A stretch of 64,000 nt of DNA, taken from positions 1 through 64,000 of the forward strand of contig JAEUQC010000010.1 of assembly GCA_016789905.1 (NCBI GenBank). Reading direction: 5' to 3'. The notes beneath the pieces were generated by a model. The model saw only the letters and a list, made by a program, of their open reading frames with translations, was not told the origin of the DNA and did no database searches. Origin of the DNA: Bryobacterales bacterium. Lineage in GTDB: Bacteria; Acidobacteriota; Terriglobia; Bryobacterales; Bryobacteraceae. The first letter of the stretch is position 1; every line of letters starts with the position of its first letter. The position numbers were made by a program, and so were the translations under genes. This document shows positions 10,475-19,630 of the stretch, in pieces.

Positions 10475-12526
10475 ATGGCCTTATACGCTCTCACCATTTT
10501 TCTCTCGTCGTTCCTGCTGTTTCAGGTACAGCCGATCATCGCGAAGATCATATTGCCGTGGTTTGGCGGATCGGCGGCGGTATGGAATACGTGCATGCTG
10601 TTTTTCCAGGCGGCGCTGCTGGGAGGGTACACCTACGCGCACGTGCTTTATGACAAGCTGCCAGCGCGGAAACAATCGAAGACACATATCGGGCTGCTGG
10701 CGCTGAGCCTGCTGACGCTGCCGATACTGCCGGGAGCGGCATGGAAGCCGCAGGGCGCGGAGAATCCGGCGGTGTTGATTTTGGGGCTGCTGGCGGTGAC
10801 GATCGGGCTGCCGTATTTTCTGCTGTCGACAACGGGACCGCTGATGCAGGCATGGTATGCGCGGGCGAACGCAGGGGCGGTGCCGTACCGGCTGTTCGCG
10901 CTGTCGAACTTCGCGTCGCTGCTGGCGTTGATCAGCTATCCGTTGTTTGTGGAGCCGTCGCTGGATTCGACGCGGCAGGCATGGGTGTGGTCGGGTGGGT
11001 ATGCGTTGTTTGTGCTGGTGTGCGCGGGCGTGGCGTGGCGAGTGCGGGATGACGCGGCGGCGGCGCCGGCGGCGGAGGAGATGGAAGCAGAAGAACCGGC
11101 GCCGGGAATGAACCGGCGGTTGTTGTGGGTGGGGCTGGCGGCGTGTCCGTCGGTGCTGCTGCTATCGGTGACGACGCATTTGACGCAGGACATCGCGTCG
11201 ATTCCGTTTTTGTGGATTGTGCCGCTGGTGCTGTATCTGCTGTCGTTCATTCTGACGTTTGAGACAGACAAGATCTATTGGCGGATTTTGTGGCTTCCAT
11301 TGTTCGCGGCGGCGCTGGCCGGGATGGTGTGGATTGAGATGGAGAACGCGCCGAGCCTGACGATGGCGCAACGGATTGCGGCGTGCGCGGCGGCGATGTT
11401 CATTGCCGCGATGGTGTGCCATGGCGAGTTGGCGAGCTTGAAGCCGCATCCGCGGTATTTGACAAGTTTTTATGTAGCGCTGAGCGTGGGCGGGGCGCTG
11501 GGCGGGCTATTTGTGGGGCTGGCGGCGCCGGCGCTGTTCAGCGCGTACTATGAGTATCCAATCGGGTGGTGGCTGGCGTTCGCGCTGGTGCTGGCGGCGG
11601 TGACGGCACGGTACGAAGCGTTTCTGCTGAAGGGCAAGGGGCTGGCGGTGCTGACGGTGCTATTGACGCTGCTGGGCGTATATGGCGGCGCGTGGACGAA
11701 CGACCAGAAACGCTTTTTGGCGGGCTATCGCGTGACGCAGCGGAACTTTTATGGCACGCTGCGGATTGACGACGAGGGCGACTTCAACAACAACACGCGC
11801 GTGCGGCAATTGCTGCACGGGACGATTAACCACGGGCAGCAGTATTTGAACCCGGAGCGGCGGAGAGAGGCGACGACGTACTACTGCAAAGAGAGCGGCG
11901 TGGGCACGGCGATCTTGACGAGGAACGAGTTCTTGCCGCAGCGGGTGGGTGTGATCGGGCTGGGCACGGGGACGCTGGCGACTTATGGACGCGTGGGCGA
12001 CGAGTACCACATTTTTGAGATCAACCCGCTGGTGCTGCAATTGGCGCGCGGGGAGTTTTCGTTTCTGAACGAATCGCGGGCGGCGACGAAGGTGCACATG
12101 GGCGATGCGCGGCTGAGCCTGGAGCGGATGGCGCCATTGAACCTGGACGTTCTGGCGGTGGATGCATTTTCCGGGGATTCGGTGCCGGTGCATTTGCTGA
12201 CGAAAGAAGCAATGGAGCTGTATTGGCGGCACCTGAACGCGGCGGGCGTGCTGGCGGTTCATATTTCGAACCGGTATCTGGACCTGGAAGGCGTGGTGCA
12301 GGCGGGAGCGGCGGCGACAGGGAAAGTGGCGCTGGAGTTTGCCGATGAACGGGACGATTCCGATGAAGTTTGCTATGCGTCGACGTGGATTCTGGTGATG
12401 AATGAGGCGACGCGGAAGGCGAACGCGGGGCGGTTGGGCGCGGGGAAAGCGATGGAGACGCCGGCCGGGTTCCGGGTGTGGACGGATAGCTTTTCGAACC
12501 TGATCGGCGTGTTGCGAACGAAGTAG
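10475..12526 (+). CDS. Membrane-fused spermidine-synthase-like protein, copy 2
   Basis: 683 aa, clearly paralogous to the preceding gene along its whole length; for example both contain LPWFGG, AALLGGYTYAH and PYFLLSTT. The SAM motif VGVIGLGTGTLATYG is near residue 490, FEINP follows, and DAFSGDSVPVHL is near residue 562. The two copies differ most in the hydrophilic linker after the fifth or sixth span. Tandem retention with the same architecture suggests either different substrates or a heteromeric complex; this is inference. A decayed Uma2 gene lies convergent just after the stop. Confidence 0.85.
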   Translation: MALYALTIFLSSFLLFQVQPIIAKIILPWFGGSAAVWNTCMLFFQAALLGGYTYAHVLYDKLPARKQSKTHIGLLALSLLTLPILPGAAWKPQGAENPAVLILGLLAVTIGLPYFLLSTTGPLMQAWYARANAGAVPYRLFALSNFASLLALISYPLFVEPSLDSTRQAWVWSGGYALFVLVCAGVAWRVRDDAAAAPAAEEMEAEEPAPGMNRRLLWVGLAACPSVLLLSVTTHLTQDIASIPFLWIVPLVLYLLSFILTFETDKIYWRILWLPLFAAALAGMVWIEMENAPSLTMAQRIAACAAAMFIAAMVCHGELASLKPHPRYLTSFYVALSVGGALGGLFVGLAAPALFSAYYEYPIGWWLAFALVLAAVTARYEAFLLKGKGLAVLTVLLTLLGVYGGAWTNDQKRFLAGYRVTQRNFYGTLRIDDEGDFNNNTRVRQLLHGTINHGQQYLNPERRREATTYYCKESGVGTAILTRNEFLPQRVGVIGLGTGTLATYGRVGDEYHIFEINPLVLQLARGEFSFLNESRAATKVHMGDARLSLERMAPLNLDVLAVDAFSGDSVPVHLLTKEAMELYWRHLNAAGVLAVHISNRYLDLEGVVQAGAAATGKVALEFADERDDSDEVCYASTWILVMNEATRKANAGRLGAGKAMETPAGFRVWTDSFSNLIGVLRTK

Positions 12527-12529
12527 GGA

Positions 12530-13050
12530 TTAGAAGAATTCGCTGACGCGGACGGCGCTATCCGGGACCGCGAGGGTGGCGACACTCTCCGTGTCCCCGT
12601 AGGCGGCGATGTCACGGTAGGCGCCGCCCGTCGATGTCGAGCACCCAGTATTCGGGGATTTCAGCGCGAGCGCACAACTTTGCATTCACGATACGGTGGA
12701 GGGAGAGAACGGCGCAAGACGACAAAATCCGGCTCAGGTTCGCTGGTTGAAATGTCTTCCGGACGGAGGTCAATGGCCGGGTCGGACATGACGAACATTG
12801 GGCCAAACACTCAATGCAACCAAGCAGTCAGCAGCGCCAAAGACAACATGTGCCGACAGTTTTACCGGATCTTCCGTACCAACTTCCCGTCGATCCGTTC
12901 ATACCGCGCCAGATCCAGACCGCGTGCGCGTTCCCCTGCGCGTTCCAGTGATGCACATTCCTCGCGTGTCCACAGCTTGTGGGACGGCGGGGTGTACGAT
13001 GCGAGAGTTTCCAACGCTACCGGCGTACGGTCATAATGCGCTTTTCCCAA
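12530..13050 (-). pseudogene. Decayed Uma2-family (DUF820) endonuclease-fold gene
   Basis: Reading the minus strand gives pieces of a Uma2-like protein in order. The N-terminal HKLWTREECASLERAG and YERIDGKLVRKI end at an in-frame TAA (12862-12864). The same frame continues through a TGA (12811-12813) into FGPMFVMSDPAIDL and SEPEPDFVVLR. A frameshift with loss of about 20 residues leads to AKLCARAEIPEYWVLDIDGRR. A second shift leads to GAYRDIAAYGDTESVATLAV and the natural end VSEFF at 12530. Two stops plus two shifts make it non-functional. Uma2 proteins have a PD-(D/E)XK fold; their cellular role is not well established. Confidence 0.8.
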
Positions 13051-13087
13051 TCTGTTACACTGAGGGCACCGGTTATCGAATAAACAT

Positions 13088-13119
13088 TTTCCGCATGTGA
13101 TATTCTTCGCGTGCGGAAA
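13088..13119. repeat. Inverted repeat with 8-base arms
   Basis: Arms TTTCCGCA (13088-13095) and TGCGGAAA (13112-13119) are perfectly complementary around a 16-base spacer. It is the first of three closely spaced inverted repeats in a gene-poor interval. It could be a terminator-like or structured RNA element. No U-tract follows. Confidence 0.5.
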
Positions 13120-13130
13120 TAGAGTTTAGG

Positions 13131-13154
13131 CGCTCTGTCCCCTCCGAACAGGGC
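13131..13154. repeat. Short hairpin with 8-base arms
   Basis: CGCTCTGT (13131-13138) pairs with ACAGGGCG (13147-13154), with one G-U wobble, around CCCCTCCGA. A short T-run (TTTAAGGG) follows on the plus strand, so weak terminator activity is possible. Confidence 0.4.
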
Positions 13155-13165
13155 GTTTAAGGGAA

Positions 13166-13217
13166 CCGCATCGGAAAAGGGATTGGCAAGTTGAAAGATG
13201 CCCCTTTTCCGATGCGG
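13166..13217. repeat. Inverted repeat with 16-base perfect arms
   Basis: CCGCATCGGAAAAGGG (13166-13181) is repeated in perfect inverse complement at 13202-13217, around a 20-base spacer. The arm length is well beyond chance for a short interval. There is no U-tract on either side. It could be a hairpin RNA, a small inverted-repeat element, or a binding site for a dimeric protein. Confidence 0.65.
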
Positions 13218-13741
13218 ATCGCCCCGAACGAACATCCGTTGGGGCTCACGGATCCGGCGCCAGTACGTCCCGGAGCGAACACGTCCGCTTAAAACGTGTC
13301 GCAATCACTCCGGGCCAGGCCCGCGTCCAATCATTCCCAGCCCGAAGCGCCGGTACAATACCGGAACCATGGAAGGATCCGCGGAGAGATCGAAAGAGAT
13401 TTGAAAGAACGTGAATTGGAATGGGAACCTGAATTCGCGTTGGCAGCGAAAAAAGACCCTCTGAACCGTTCAGCCAACGAGTGGAAGGAGCGGTTCTAAA
13501 CTTTTTACCGGCTCCCGCAAGCACGCTTGATTCAGCCCGCCCGCTTCGTTCGTGTAGCGTCTCAATCCAGAGGGTTGGGTTATGTGATTAACTTCGTCAA
13601 TTCACGTCAGTACCCAGCAAGTGGGCAACCAACATCTATATTCCAGCAAACCATTGAAAATAAATCAAGTGGGTGAATAGCAGAAAGTTTGGAGCGCGCC
13701 GGAGTGGGCCAGGCGTGTGTCCGTATGACACAATCGTAGGC

Positions 13742-15064
13742 GTGAAACGAACGACGCGCCGGGGGGCGCTCGCCACCATCGCCGCGGGCGCACTGGGTGC
13801 GCAGCAGGCACAGGAAGAAGAGTTCCAGGTGTATGGGGATAGTCCACGGCTATTCCTGAACGCGCGGCGGCTGCGGCTGTTGAAACGGGAGCGGGAACGG
13901 ACGTCGGTGCGGTGGACGCAGTTGGAAACGCTGGTGGCGGGCAAGGCGCAGATGGCTGAGCAGGGGCTGGCGCACGCGCTGTACCACATTGTTTCCGGGA
14001 GCGCGGAGTTCGGGAAGTCCGCGGTGCAGTTCGCGCTGCAGACGAATGACATGCGGCAGCAGGCGATTGTATTGGACTGGTGCCAGGCGGTGTTGAGCGA
14101 AGAACAGTTGAAGTTGCTTTCGACACGGCTGCGGCAGGGGCTGGGAGCGGCGCCGGCAAAGCGCGATATGGGCACGATGCGCGACCGGGCGCTGGCGGCG
14201 GTGGCGATTGGACACAAAGAAGAGCTGGAAAGGATCGTAAAAGAGTGGTGGCGCAAAGAGGTGGCGCCGGGGCTGCGGGCGGGAAGCTATCGTTACACGC
14301 GGGAGGACAGCTACGCGCTGTTTGAAATGCTCCATGCGATTCGCGATGGCATCCAGATCGACTTGCGCGACGACGCGCCGAGGTACTTCAAGGAACTGCC
14401 GTTTTATCACGTGCTGAGCTATTACCCGGCAACATTCCCAGCGGCGGAGAACGAATACCGCGTGCCCTTCTACGATGGCGATGGGGAACCGGACCTGCGC
14501 GTGGCGGCGCTGGCGCGGGCGGCGGACCTGGCGATGGTGGCCTTCGACACAAACGCGCAAGAGACGCAATTCGTGCAGGGCTGGCTGATCCATGACCGGT
14601 TCCTGATGCGCGGGGTGTTTGGCATTGTTTATGAGTTCCTGTGGGCGAATCCGTACCAGCCGGGGCTGAGCTACTATCACCTGCCGCTATCGATGCACCA
14701 CGCGGCGAGCGGGCGGCTGGCGCTGCGCAGCAGTTGGGAAGACGACGCGGTGTGGTTCCACTACTCGGACCGCAAGGTGCAGTTTTTTGAAGAGGGGCGG
14801 CGGAAGGACCGCGGACTGAACTCACCGGCGCCGGTGGAGATTGGCGGGACGGTGGTCCATTTCGGGCGGGACACGATGAAGTTCCAACCGGCGAACGCGG
14901 AGCTGCAGAAGACGTACATCATTGGCCTGGCGCCGAACGCGCGCTACGACATTGAGGTGGACGATGAGGAGATCGTTGAGAAAATGACCGACGCGGGCGG
15001 AATTCTGGAGTTCGATTTTCCGCCGATGCAGGACAAGAGTGTGCGCGTAAAAAGAGTCCCATGA
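13742..15064 (+). CDS. Secreted heparinase II/III-like or alginate-lyase-like protein
   Basis: About 440 aa from the GTG at 13742, which gives a basic leader KRTTRRGALATIAAGALGAQ with twin arginines and a hydrophobic stretch; a longer in-frame start at 13673 lacks this. The start of the mature part (YGDSPRLFLNARRLRLLKRE) resembles the opening helix of heparinase II/III and alginate-lyase alpha/alpha-toroid proteins. The remaining sequence is helical, then turns beta-rich after about residue 320. I cannot name catalytic residues, so the activity is only suggested. Its TGA overlaps the ATG of the next gene (ATGA), tying it to an esterase. Confidence 0.6.
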   Translation: MKRTTRRGALATIAAGALGAQQAQEEEFQVYGDSPRLFLNARRLRLLKRERERTSVRWTQLETLVAGKAQMAEQGLAHALYHIVSGSAEFGKSAVQFALQTNDMRQQAIVLDWCQAVLSEEQLKLLSTRLRQGLGAAPAKRDMGTMRDRALAAVAIGHKEELERIVKEWWRKEVAPGLRAGSYRYTREDSYALFEMLHAIRDGIQIDLRDDAPRYFKELPFYHVLSYYPATFPAAENEYRVPFYDGDGEPDLRVAALARAADLAMVAFDTNAQETQFVQGWLIHDRFLMRGVFGIVYEFLWANPYQPGLSYYHLPLSMHHAASGRLALRSSWEDDAVWFHYSDRKVQFFEEGRRKDRGLNSPAPVEIGGTVVHFGRDTMKFQPANAELQKTYIIGLAPNARYDIEVDDEEIVEKMTDAGGILEFDFPPMQDKSVRVKRVP

Positions 15065-16062
15065 TTCTGGCGGCGGTGCTGGTGCAGATTCTGGACCCTG
15101 CGATCTTTCTGAGCCCGTACAACACGACGGCGAAGGGCGAGTGGATTTATCCCGGCGCCTATTTGAAGACCACGTTCACGGGGACAAGCGCGGCACTGCA
15201 CTTCGATACGCCGGGCTACCAGGGCGCGGCGCCGAAGTTCCGCTGGTCCGTGGACGGAGAGCCGTTGCGGACCGGGCAGGCGACGGCGAGGCTGACGCTG
15301 GCGGAAGGATTACGGCCGGGCGGGCACTCGCTGGTGGTCTATCTGGCGGCGACCGATGCGAACTACGACCGGTGGAGCGAACCCAGGCAAATGGTTCGGT
15401 TGCGGGCATTGGAACTCGACGATGGAGCGACGGTGCGGCGGCCGCGGGGCTTGCGAAAAAAGCGCGTGGTGTTTTTCGGCGACTCGATAACGGAGGGCGC
15501 CTGGAACCTGGGCGATTCGTACCGTGTGGTGGAGAAGAAGTGGGTGGAATGGGTGAAGCATTCCGACGCCACGCAGGCGTGGCCGTATTATCTGGCGCGG
15601 AGTTTGAACGCGGAGTATGGAGTGATGGGCAGTGGCGGCATGAGTTGGCTGCGGCCGTCGCATTCGAATATTCCGCCGCTGCCGGAGAGTTGGCGATTCC
15701 ACTACAAAGGGCTTGCGCGGGAATGGCGAGAGCGGCCCGATATGGTTGTCGTGAACATGGGGACGAACGACGGAGAGCGGGACACGACGGCGGCGGCGGC
15801 GCGATGGCTGGGCGAAGTGCGAAGGGAGTGGCCGCGGGCGCGCATCGTGCTGCTGATTCCATTCGGACAGCAAAACAAGGCAAGGCTATTGGCCGCGGCG
15901 GAGAGCGGCGCGGAAGTGATCGATTTGGGTCCTGCGTTTGCCGAAGGTCTGAACAAATACGGGGCGGGGTCCGCCGCGAGTTTCGACGGACTCCACCCCA
16001 ATGCGGTGACGAGCGAACGGCTGGCCGAGGCCGTTAGAAGTAGAATTTCGCGGCGACCATAA
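15061..16062 (+). CDS. SGNH/GDSL-family carbohydrate esterase-like hydrolase
   Basis: 333 aa. The first 120 residues form a beta-rich domain like the N-terminal jelly-roll domain of CE2-type acetyl esterases. The hydrolase domain has block I FFGDSITEG (138-146, nucleophile Ser142), block III NMGTND (232-237) and block V DGLHPN (309-314, Asp309 and His312). This is a complete Ser-His-Asp set. It likely removes acyl groups from a glycan. It overlaps the heparinase-like gene by 4 bases, implying coordinated synthesis. Its 3' end overlaps the end of the convergent receptor gene by 29 bases. Confidence 0.85.
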   Translation: MILAAVLVQILDPAIFLSPYNTTAKGEWIYPGAYLKTTFTGTSAALHFDTPGYQGAAPKFRWSVDGEPLRTGQATARLTLAEGLRPGGHSLVVYLAATDANYDRWSEPRQMVRLRALELDDGATVRRPRGLRKKRVVFFGDSITEGAWNLGDSYRVVEKKWVEWVKHSDATQAWPYYLARSLNAEYGVMGSGGMSWLRPSHSNIPPLPESWRFHYKGLAREWRERPDMVVVNMGTNDGERDTTAAAARWLGEVRREWPRARIVLLIPFGQQNKARLLAAAESGAEVIDLGPAFAEGLNKYGAGSAASFDGLHPNAVTSERLAEAVRSRISRRP

Positions 16063-19000
16063 TGCGGCGCGGGCTGCCGGTTTGGCCGGTGATCATGCCA
16101 ATGGTGCGGGAGAGAATCGCGTTGCCCGGCGCGCCCGGGTTCATGGTGTTGAAGAGGTTCTGGGCCTCCATACGGAGCTGCACGGTCTTGCCTTCCCAGG
16201 GCGTGCGGATGTTCTTCAACATGGACAGATCCCATTGCGAGAAGCCCGGCGCGCGAAAGTTGGGCTGGGTGGAGGGGGCGTCGCCAATTTCGAAATCGCG
16301 GACGACACGAATGGCGTTCGGATTCAGATAGGGCGTGTAGCCGGCAGCGCCTTCGAGGGCGGTTTTGCCGCTGACGCGGTTGTCGAGATCGACGCCGGGG
16401 ACCAGGACGGGCTGCGAATCGCGGCCGTGGCCGATGTTGTACCAGTTGGAGCCGAGGCCGCCGACGGTGTTCGACGGCGTGCGGACGGTGATGGGAAAGC
16501 CGCTGCGCAGAGTGGTGGTGCCGGCGAGGGTCCAGCCGCCGACAATATGATCGACCATGTTGGCGCCGAAGGAATTGGTGGCGTTCCAATACTTGCGGCC
16601 ATGACCGAAGGGGAGGTCGACGGAGTAGTTGAACAACAGCTTGTGGGTGATGTCGGTGGTGGCGATACCGTAGGTATTTGAAACGGGCAGGCCGGCCTGC
16701 GGATAGGGCATCCCGAAGCCGCCATCGTAGGAGCCTACGTCATTGAGCATCTTGGAAAAGGTGTAGTTGATGAGGAAGCCGAAACCGCGAGCGAAGCGGT
16801 GCTCTGCCTGGATGTAGCCCGCGTGATAGTTGGAGTTACCGAGCGGCTCACCGAGGGTCCAAATCTCCGTCCAGAGCGGATTGCGCTGGAAGAGACGGCC
16901 GAAGGGAATATTGCGGGAGCCGACACCTGTGAACTCTGGAATGAAGCCGTAGTAGGGGTTGGTTACCTGGTTGTTAAGCTTCAGGCCAAGGGGGCCGATC
17001 TTGTTGTAGGCATCGGGCAGAATATGTTCGCCGGTGCCGAGATAATAGGGCAACGTGCGGCCCATGTTGCCGGTGTAGTTGCCTTCGATGAGCCAGGCAT
17101 TGGCGCCGGAGCCGATTTCGCGCTGAATGCCGAAGTGGAAGGCGTGTTCATAGCCGGGGCTCAAGTTGGTGGCCGAAGAGACAAACCAGTTGCCCATGAC
17201 ACTGCGGTTCAACGCGTCGATATCGCGCGTGAGCCGTACGAGGCCGGCGCCGCCGGGCATGGGATTGGTGAAGGTGAGCGGGAAGGTGATGCCGCCGTCG
17301 GGGGTACCGCCCTGAATGAGACGCGCCGCGTCTCCGTAGCCGATATTCCAGGGCGAGCCGTTCAAATGGAAACTGCCGGTGAGCGTCATCCAGATGAGCC
17401 CATAGCCGGCGCGAACGACGGTCTTTGGAGTGACGGACCAGGCGACGCCGATGCGCGGGCCGAAGTGATCCTTCGGCACCTGCTGCATGGAGCGGCCAGG
17501 GTACTCCTTGGTGCCCATCAACGCGACGCGGCCGAGAATGCCGCTCTGCGTCCAGGCGGGCGTGGGCGCGGCGGCGGCGGCGACCTGTGCTTCGCTCAGC
17601 GCTTGATTCCAATTCCAGTTTCCGGCGCTGACGGGCCATTTGTAGTCGCGGTCCCAGAACGTCTGGCGATCGAAACGCTCGGTGCGTTGTGGCTCGATGT
17701 CCCAGCGCAGGCCGAGGTTGAGAGTCAGGTTCTTGCGGACTTTAAAATCGTCCTGAACGTAGGCGCCGTGGTACCCCTGCAAGGAGGCGGGGCCAGCGAG
17801 TTGTGTGCCACTGCCGCCACCGACCACGCCGAGCATCCAGGAAGCGAGGCCGGAGCCGAAGCCGTTGTTGGGAGCGTCGAAATACTGGGAAGTGGCGCTG
17901 CGGATGCTGGCCGTGGAGAAGACGCCGCCGGAGTAGATATTGGAATAGTAGCGGCGATGCTCGTAGCCCATTTTTAGCGTGTGGCGGCCCATCTGCTTTT
18001 GCAGCGAGAAGAGGCCGGAAAAGATGGTGTCGCGATTGTCTGTGACGCTGCCGCCACCGATGCCGGTAACCGTATCCGCCGTGCCGAGCGAGGGCACGCG
18101 GCCCTTGGCAGTGCCGATGAGGTTCCGCACTTCGGGGGCGAGGTTCCAGGCGGAGGAATCGGCATCGACTGTGCCGCCGGCGAAGGATGTGGAGCGGACG
18201 GCGCCGAGCTTGAAGTTGAAGATGGTGGTGGGGTTGATGAGATAGCTGTGATCGAAGGCGGTGGTCCAGGCCACGTCGTCATTGGTGTTCACGGGTTGTA
18301 GCTGCGAAAGCCAGCGGCGACTGGCGGAGAACTGATCGAAATGGGTGAGCGTGAAGTGGCTGTTGTGTTTGGAGGACCAGTTCTGATCGAGGCGGCCGGT
18401 CCAGCGATTGTTATCGAGCGGCGTGGTGGCGGAGCCGACGAAGTTCTGGTCGTGGGAGGAGTTTGGACGCGGGGCCTGGTTGGCTTTGGGATAGAATCCG
18501 ACGTAGATCTTCGATAGCGGATCGATGCGGCTGGCAGGAATGCGATTGCCGGGGAAGGCGTCGCGAACGACGCGGCCGGCAGCGGCGCGGGACGTGAGGG
18601 GATCGAAGATTTTCGCGGGAATTCCGGCGTCGATGAGAGTCTGCGAAAAGTCGCCTTCGCGCTCCAGGTCGCTGGGCACGCTGGCCAGTTGGGCGTTGGA
18701 ACCCGTGCGGCGGCGGGTGGCTTCGTAGTTGAGGAAAAAGAACGTCTTGTCCTTGCCGCTGTAGAGTTTCGGAATCGATACGGGACCGCCGATGGCGCCG
18801 CCGAAGACGTTGTCGTGAAAGACGCCTTTGGCGCGGCCAAAGCGGTTGGAGTTCCAATCGTTGGCGTTCAGCTTGTCGTTGCGGAAGAACTCATAAAGCG
18901 AGCCGTGGAATTGATTCGCACCGCCCCTGGTAACCAGCGTGACGGCGCCGCCGGAGAGCCGGCCGTATTCGGCGGAGAGTCCGTTGGTGATGACCTTGAA

Positions 19001-19630
19001 TTCACCGACTGCCTCCATGGAAGGGATGGAGGGCGGCACATCGTGGCGGTAGCCGGTGGTGACGGCGACACCGTCGACAATGTATTCGGCTTTGGCGGTG
19101 CGTCCGCCGTTAATGCGGAAGTCGGAAGAGTAGCCCTGCTGGTCGGCGGTGCCATTCACATTGGGCGCGAGTTGGGCAAAGGCGAGCGGGTTGCGGTTGT
19201 ACTGGGGCAGTTCCTGAATGCGGCGGTTATCGATGACCAGGCCGGTTTGCGCGTCGTCGACACGGAGCAGCGGCGTCTGCGCGGTGACATCAACAGTTTG
19301 CGCCTGGGCGCCGACTTCGAGCTTCAAGTCGATACGGACACGGTCGTCGACGCGGAGCGCGAGGTCCCGCTGCGAAATGGGCCGGAAGCCCTCCTTTTGG
19401 GTAGTAAGCGTGTATCTGCCGGGCTGCAGAAGGGGAATAACGAAGAGCCCCTGATCGTTGGACGATGCGGTGCGGGAGACACCGGTGGTTTCGTTGCTAA
19501 CGGTGATGACGGCTCCGGGAACAGCAGCGCCGGAGGCATCGGTGACCTGGCCGGTGATCTGCGCCTGTTGCGCGAAGAGCAGCCCGGTGCCGAGAGTTAT
19601 CAGAAAAACACATCGATTCCAGTGGGTCAT
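16034..19630 (-). CDS. Oar-like TonB-dependent outer-membrane receptor 1
   Basis: About 1198 aa. I chose the ATG at 19630, nine codons inside the longest frame, because it directly precedes the signal peptide THWNRCVFLITLGTGLLFAQ. The signal is followed by a carboxypeptidase-regulatory/SpaA-like domain (GQVTDASGAAVPGAVITVSN) and then a plug (IQELPQYNRNPLAFAQLAPN, IVDGVAVTTGYRHD). A very large beta-barrel ends with the aromatic RRIMVAAKFYF typical of outer-membrane insertion. It presumably imports an oligomer by TonB energy; the substrate is unknown. A good sigma-70-type promoter lies 75 bases upstream. It is convergent with the esterase and divergent from an efflux operon. Confidence 0.92.
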   Translation of the reverse strand: MTHWNRCVFLITLGTGLLFAQQAQITGQVTDASGAAVPGAVITVSNETTGVSRTASSNDQGLFVIPLLQPGRYTLTTQKEGFRPISQRDLALRVDDRVRIDLKLEVGAQAQTVDVTAQTPLLRVDDAQTGLVIDNRRIQELPQYNRNPLAFAQLAPNVNGTADQQGYSSDFRINGGRTAKAEYIVDGVAVTTGYRHDVPPSIPSMEAVGEFKVITNGLSAEYGRLSGGAVTLVTRGGANQFHGSLYEFFRNDKLNANDWNSNRFGRAKGVFHDNVFGGAIGGPVSIPKLYSGKDKTFFFLNYEATRRRTGSNAQLASVPSDLEREGDFSQTLIDAGIPAKIFDPLTSRAAAGRVVRDAFPGNRIPASRIDPLSKIYVGFYPKANQAPRPNSSHDQNFVGSATTPLDNNRWTGRLDQNWSSKHNSHFTLTHFDQFSASRRWLSQLQPVNTNDDVAWTTAFDHSYLINPTTIFNFKLGAVRSTSFAGGTVDADSSAWNLAPEVRNLIGTAKGRVPSLGTADTVTGIGGGSVTDNRDTIFSGLFSLQKQMGRHTLKMGYEHRRYYSNIYSGGVFSTASIRSATSQYFDAPNNGFGSGLASWMLGVVGGGSGTQLAGPASLQGYHGAYVQDDFKVRKNLTLNLGLRWDIEPQRTERFDRQTFWDRDYKWPVSAGNWNWNQALSEAQVAAAAAPTPAWTQSGILGRVALMGTKEYPGRSMQQVPKDHFGPRIGVAWSVTPKTVVRAGYGLIWMTLTGSFHLNGSPWNIGYGDAARLIQGGTPDGGITFPLTFTNPMPGGAGLVRLTRDIDALNRSVMGNWFVSSATNLSPGYEHAFHFGIQREIGSGANAWLIEGNYTGNMGRTLPYYLGTGEHILPDAYNKIGPLGLKLNNQVTNPYYGFIPEFTGVGSRNIPFGRLFQRNPLWTEIWTLGEPLGNSNYHAGYIQAEHRFARGFGFLINYTFSKMLNDVGSYDGGFGMPYPQAGLPVSNTYGIATTDITHKLLFNYSVDLPFGHGRKYWNATNSFGANMVDHIVGGWTLAGTTTLRSGFPITVRTPSNTVGGLGSNWYNIGHGRDSQPVLVPGVDLDNRVSGKTALEGAAGYTPYLNPNAIRVVRDFEIGDAPSTQPNFRAPGFSQWDLSMLKNIRTPWEGKTVQLRMEAQNLFNTMNPGAPGNAILSRTIGMITGQTGSPRRIMVAAKFYF

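Larger units (their letters stand above)
13051..13741 (+). other. Gene-poor interval of about 690 bases
   Basis: No ORF here has convincing coding features on either strand. The interval holds three inverted repeats at 13088-13217 (listed separately) and a 67-codon open frame (13296-13499, GTG start) encoding a charged helical sequence ending NEWKERF that I could not assign. The last 150 bases before the next gene are less GC-rich and may contain its promoter, but I cannot place -35 and -10 boxes with confidence. Confidence 0.6.

Noticed and set aside
8432..12526. Calling the two tandem genes speE
   Set aside because: The catalytic loop differs from true spermidine synthase and most of each chain is membrane-embedded, so a gene symbol would overstate the evidence.
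13017..13304. Minus-strand frame across the inverted-repeat region
   Set aside because: It overlaps the Uma2 remnant and all three inverted repeats and has no recognisable motifs.
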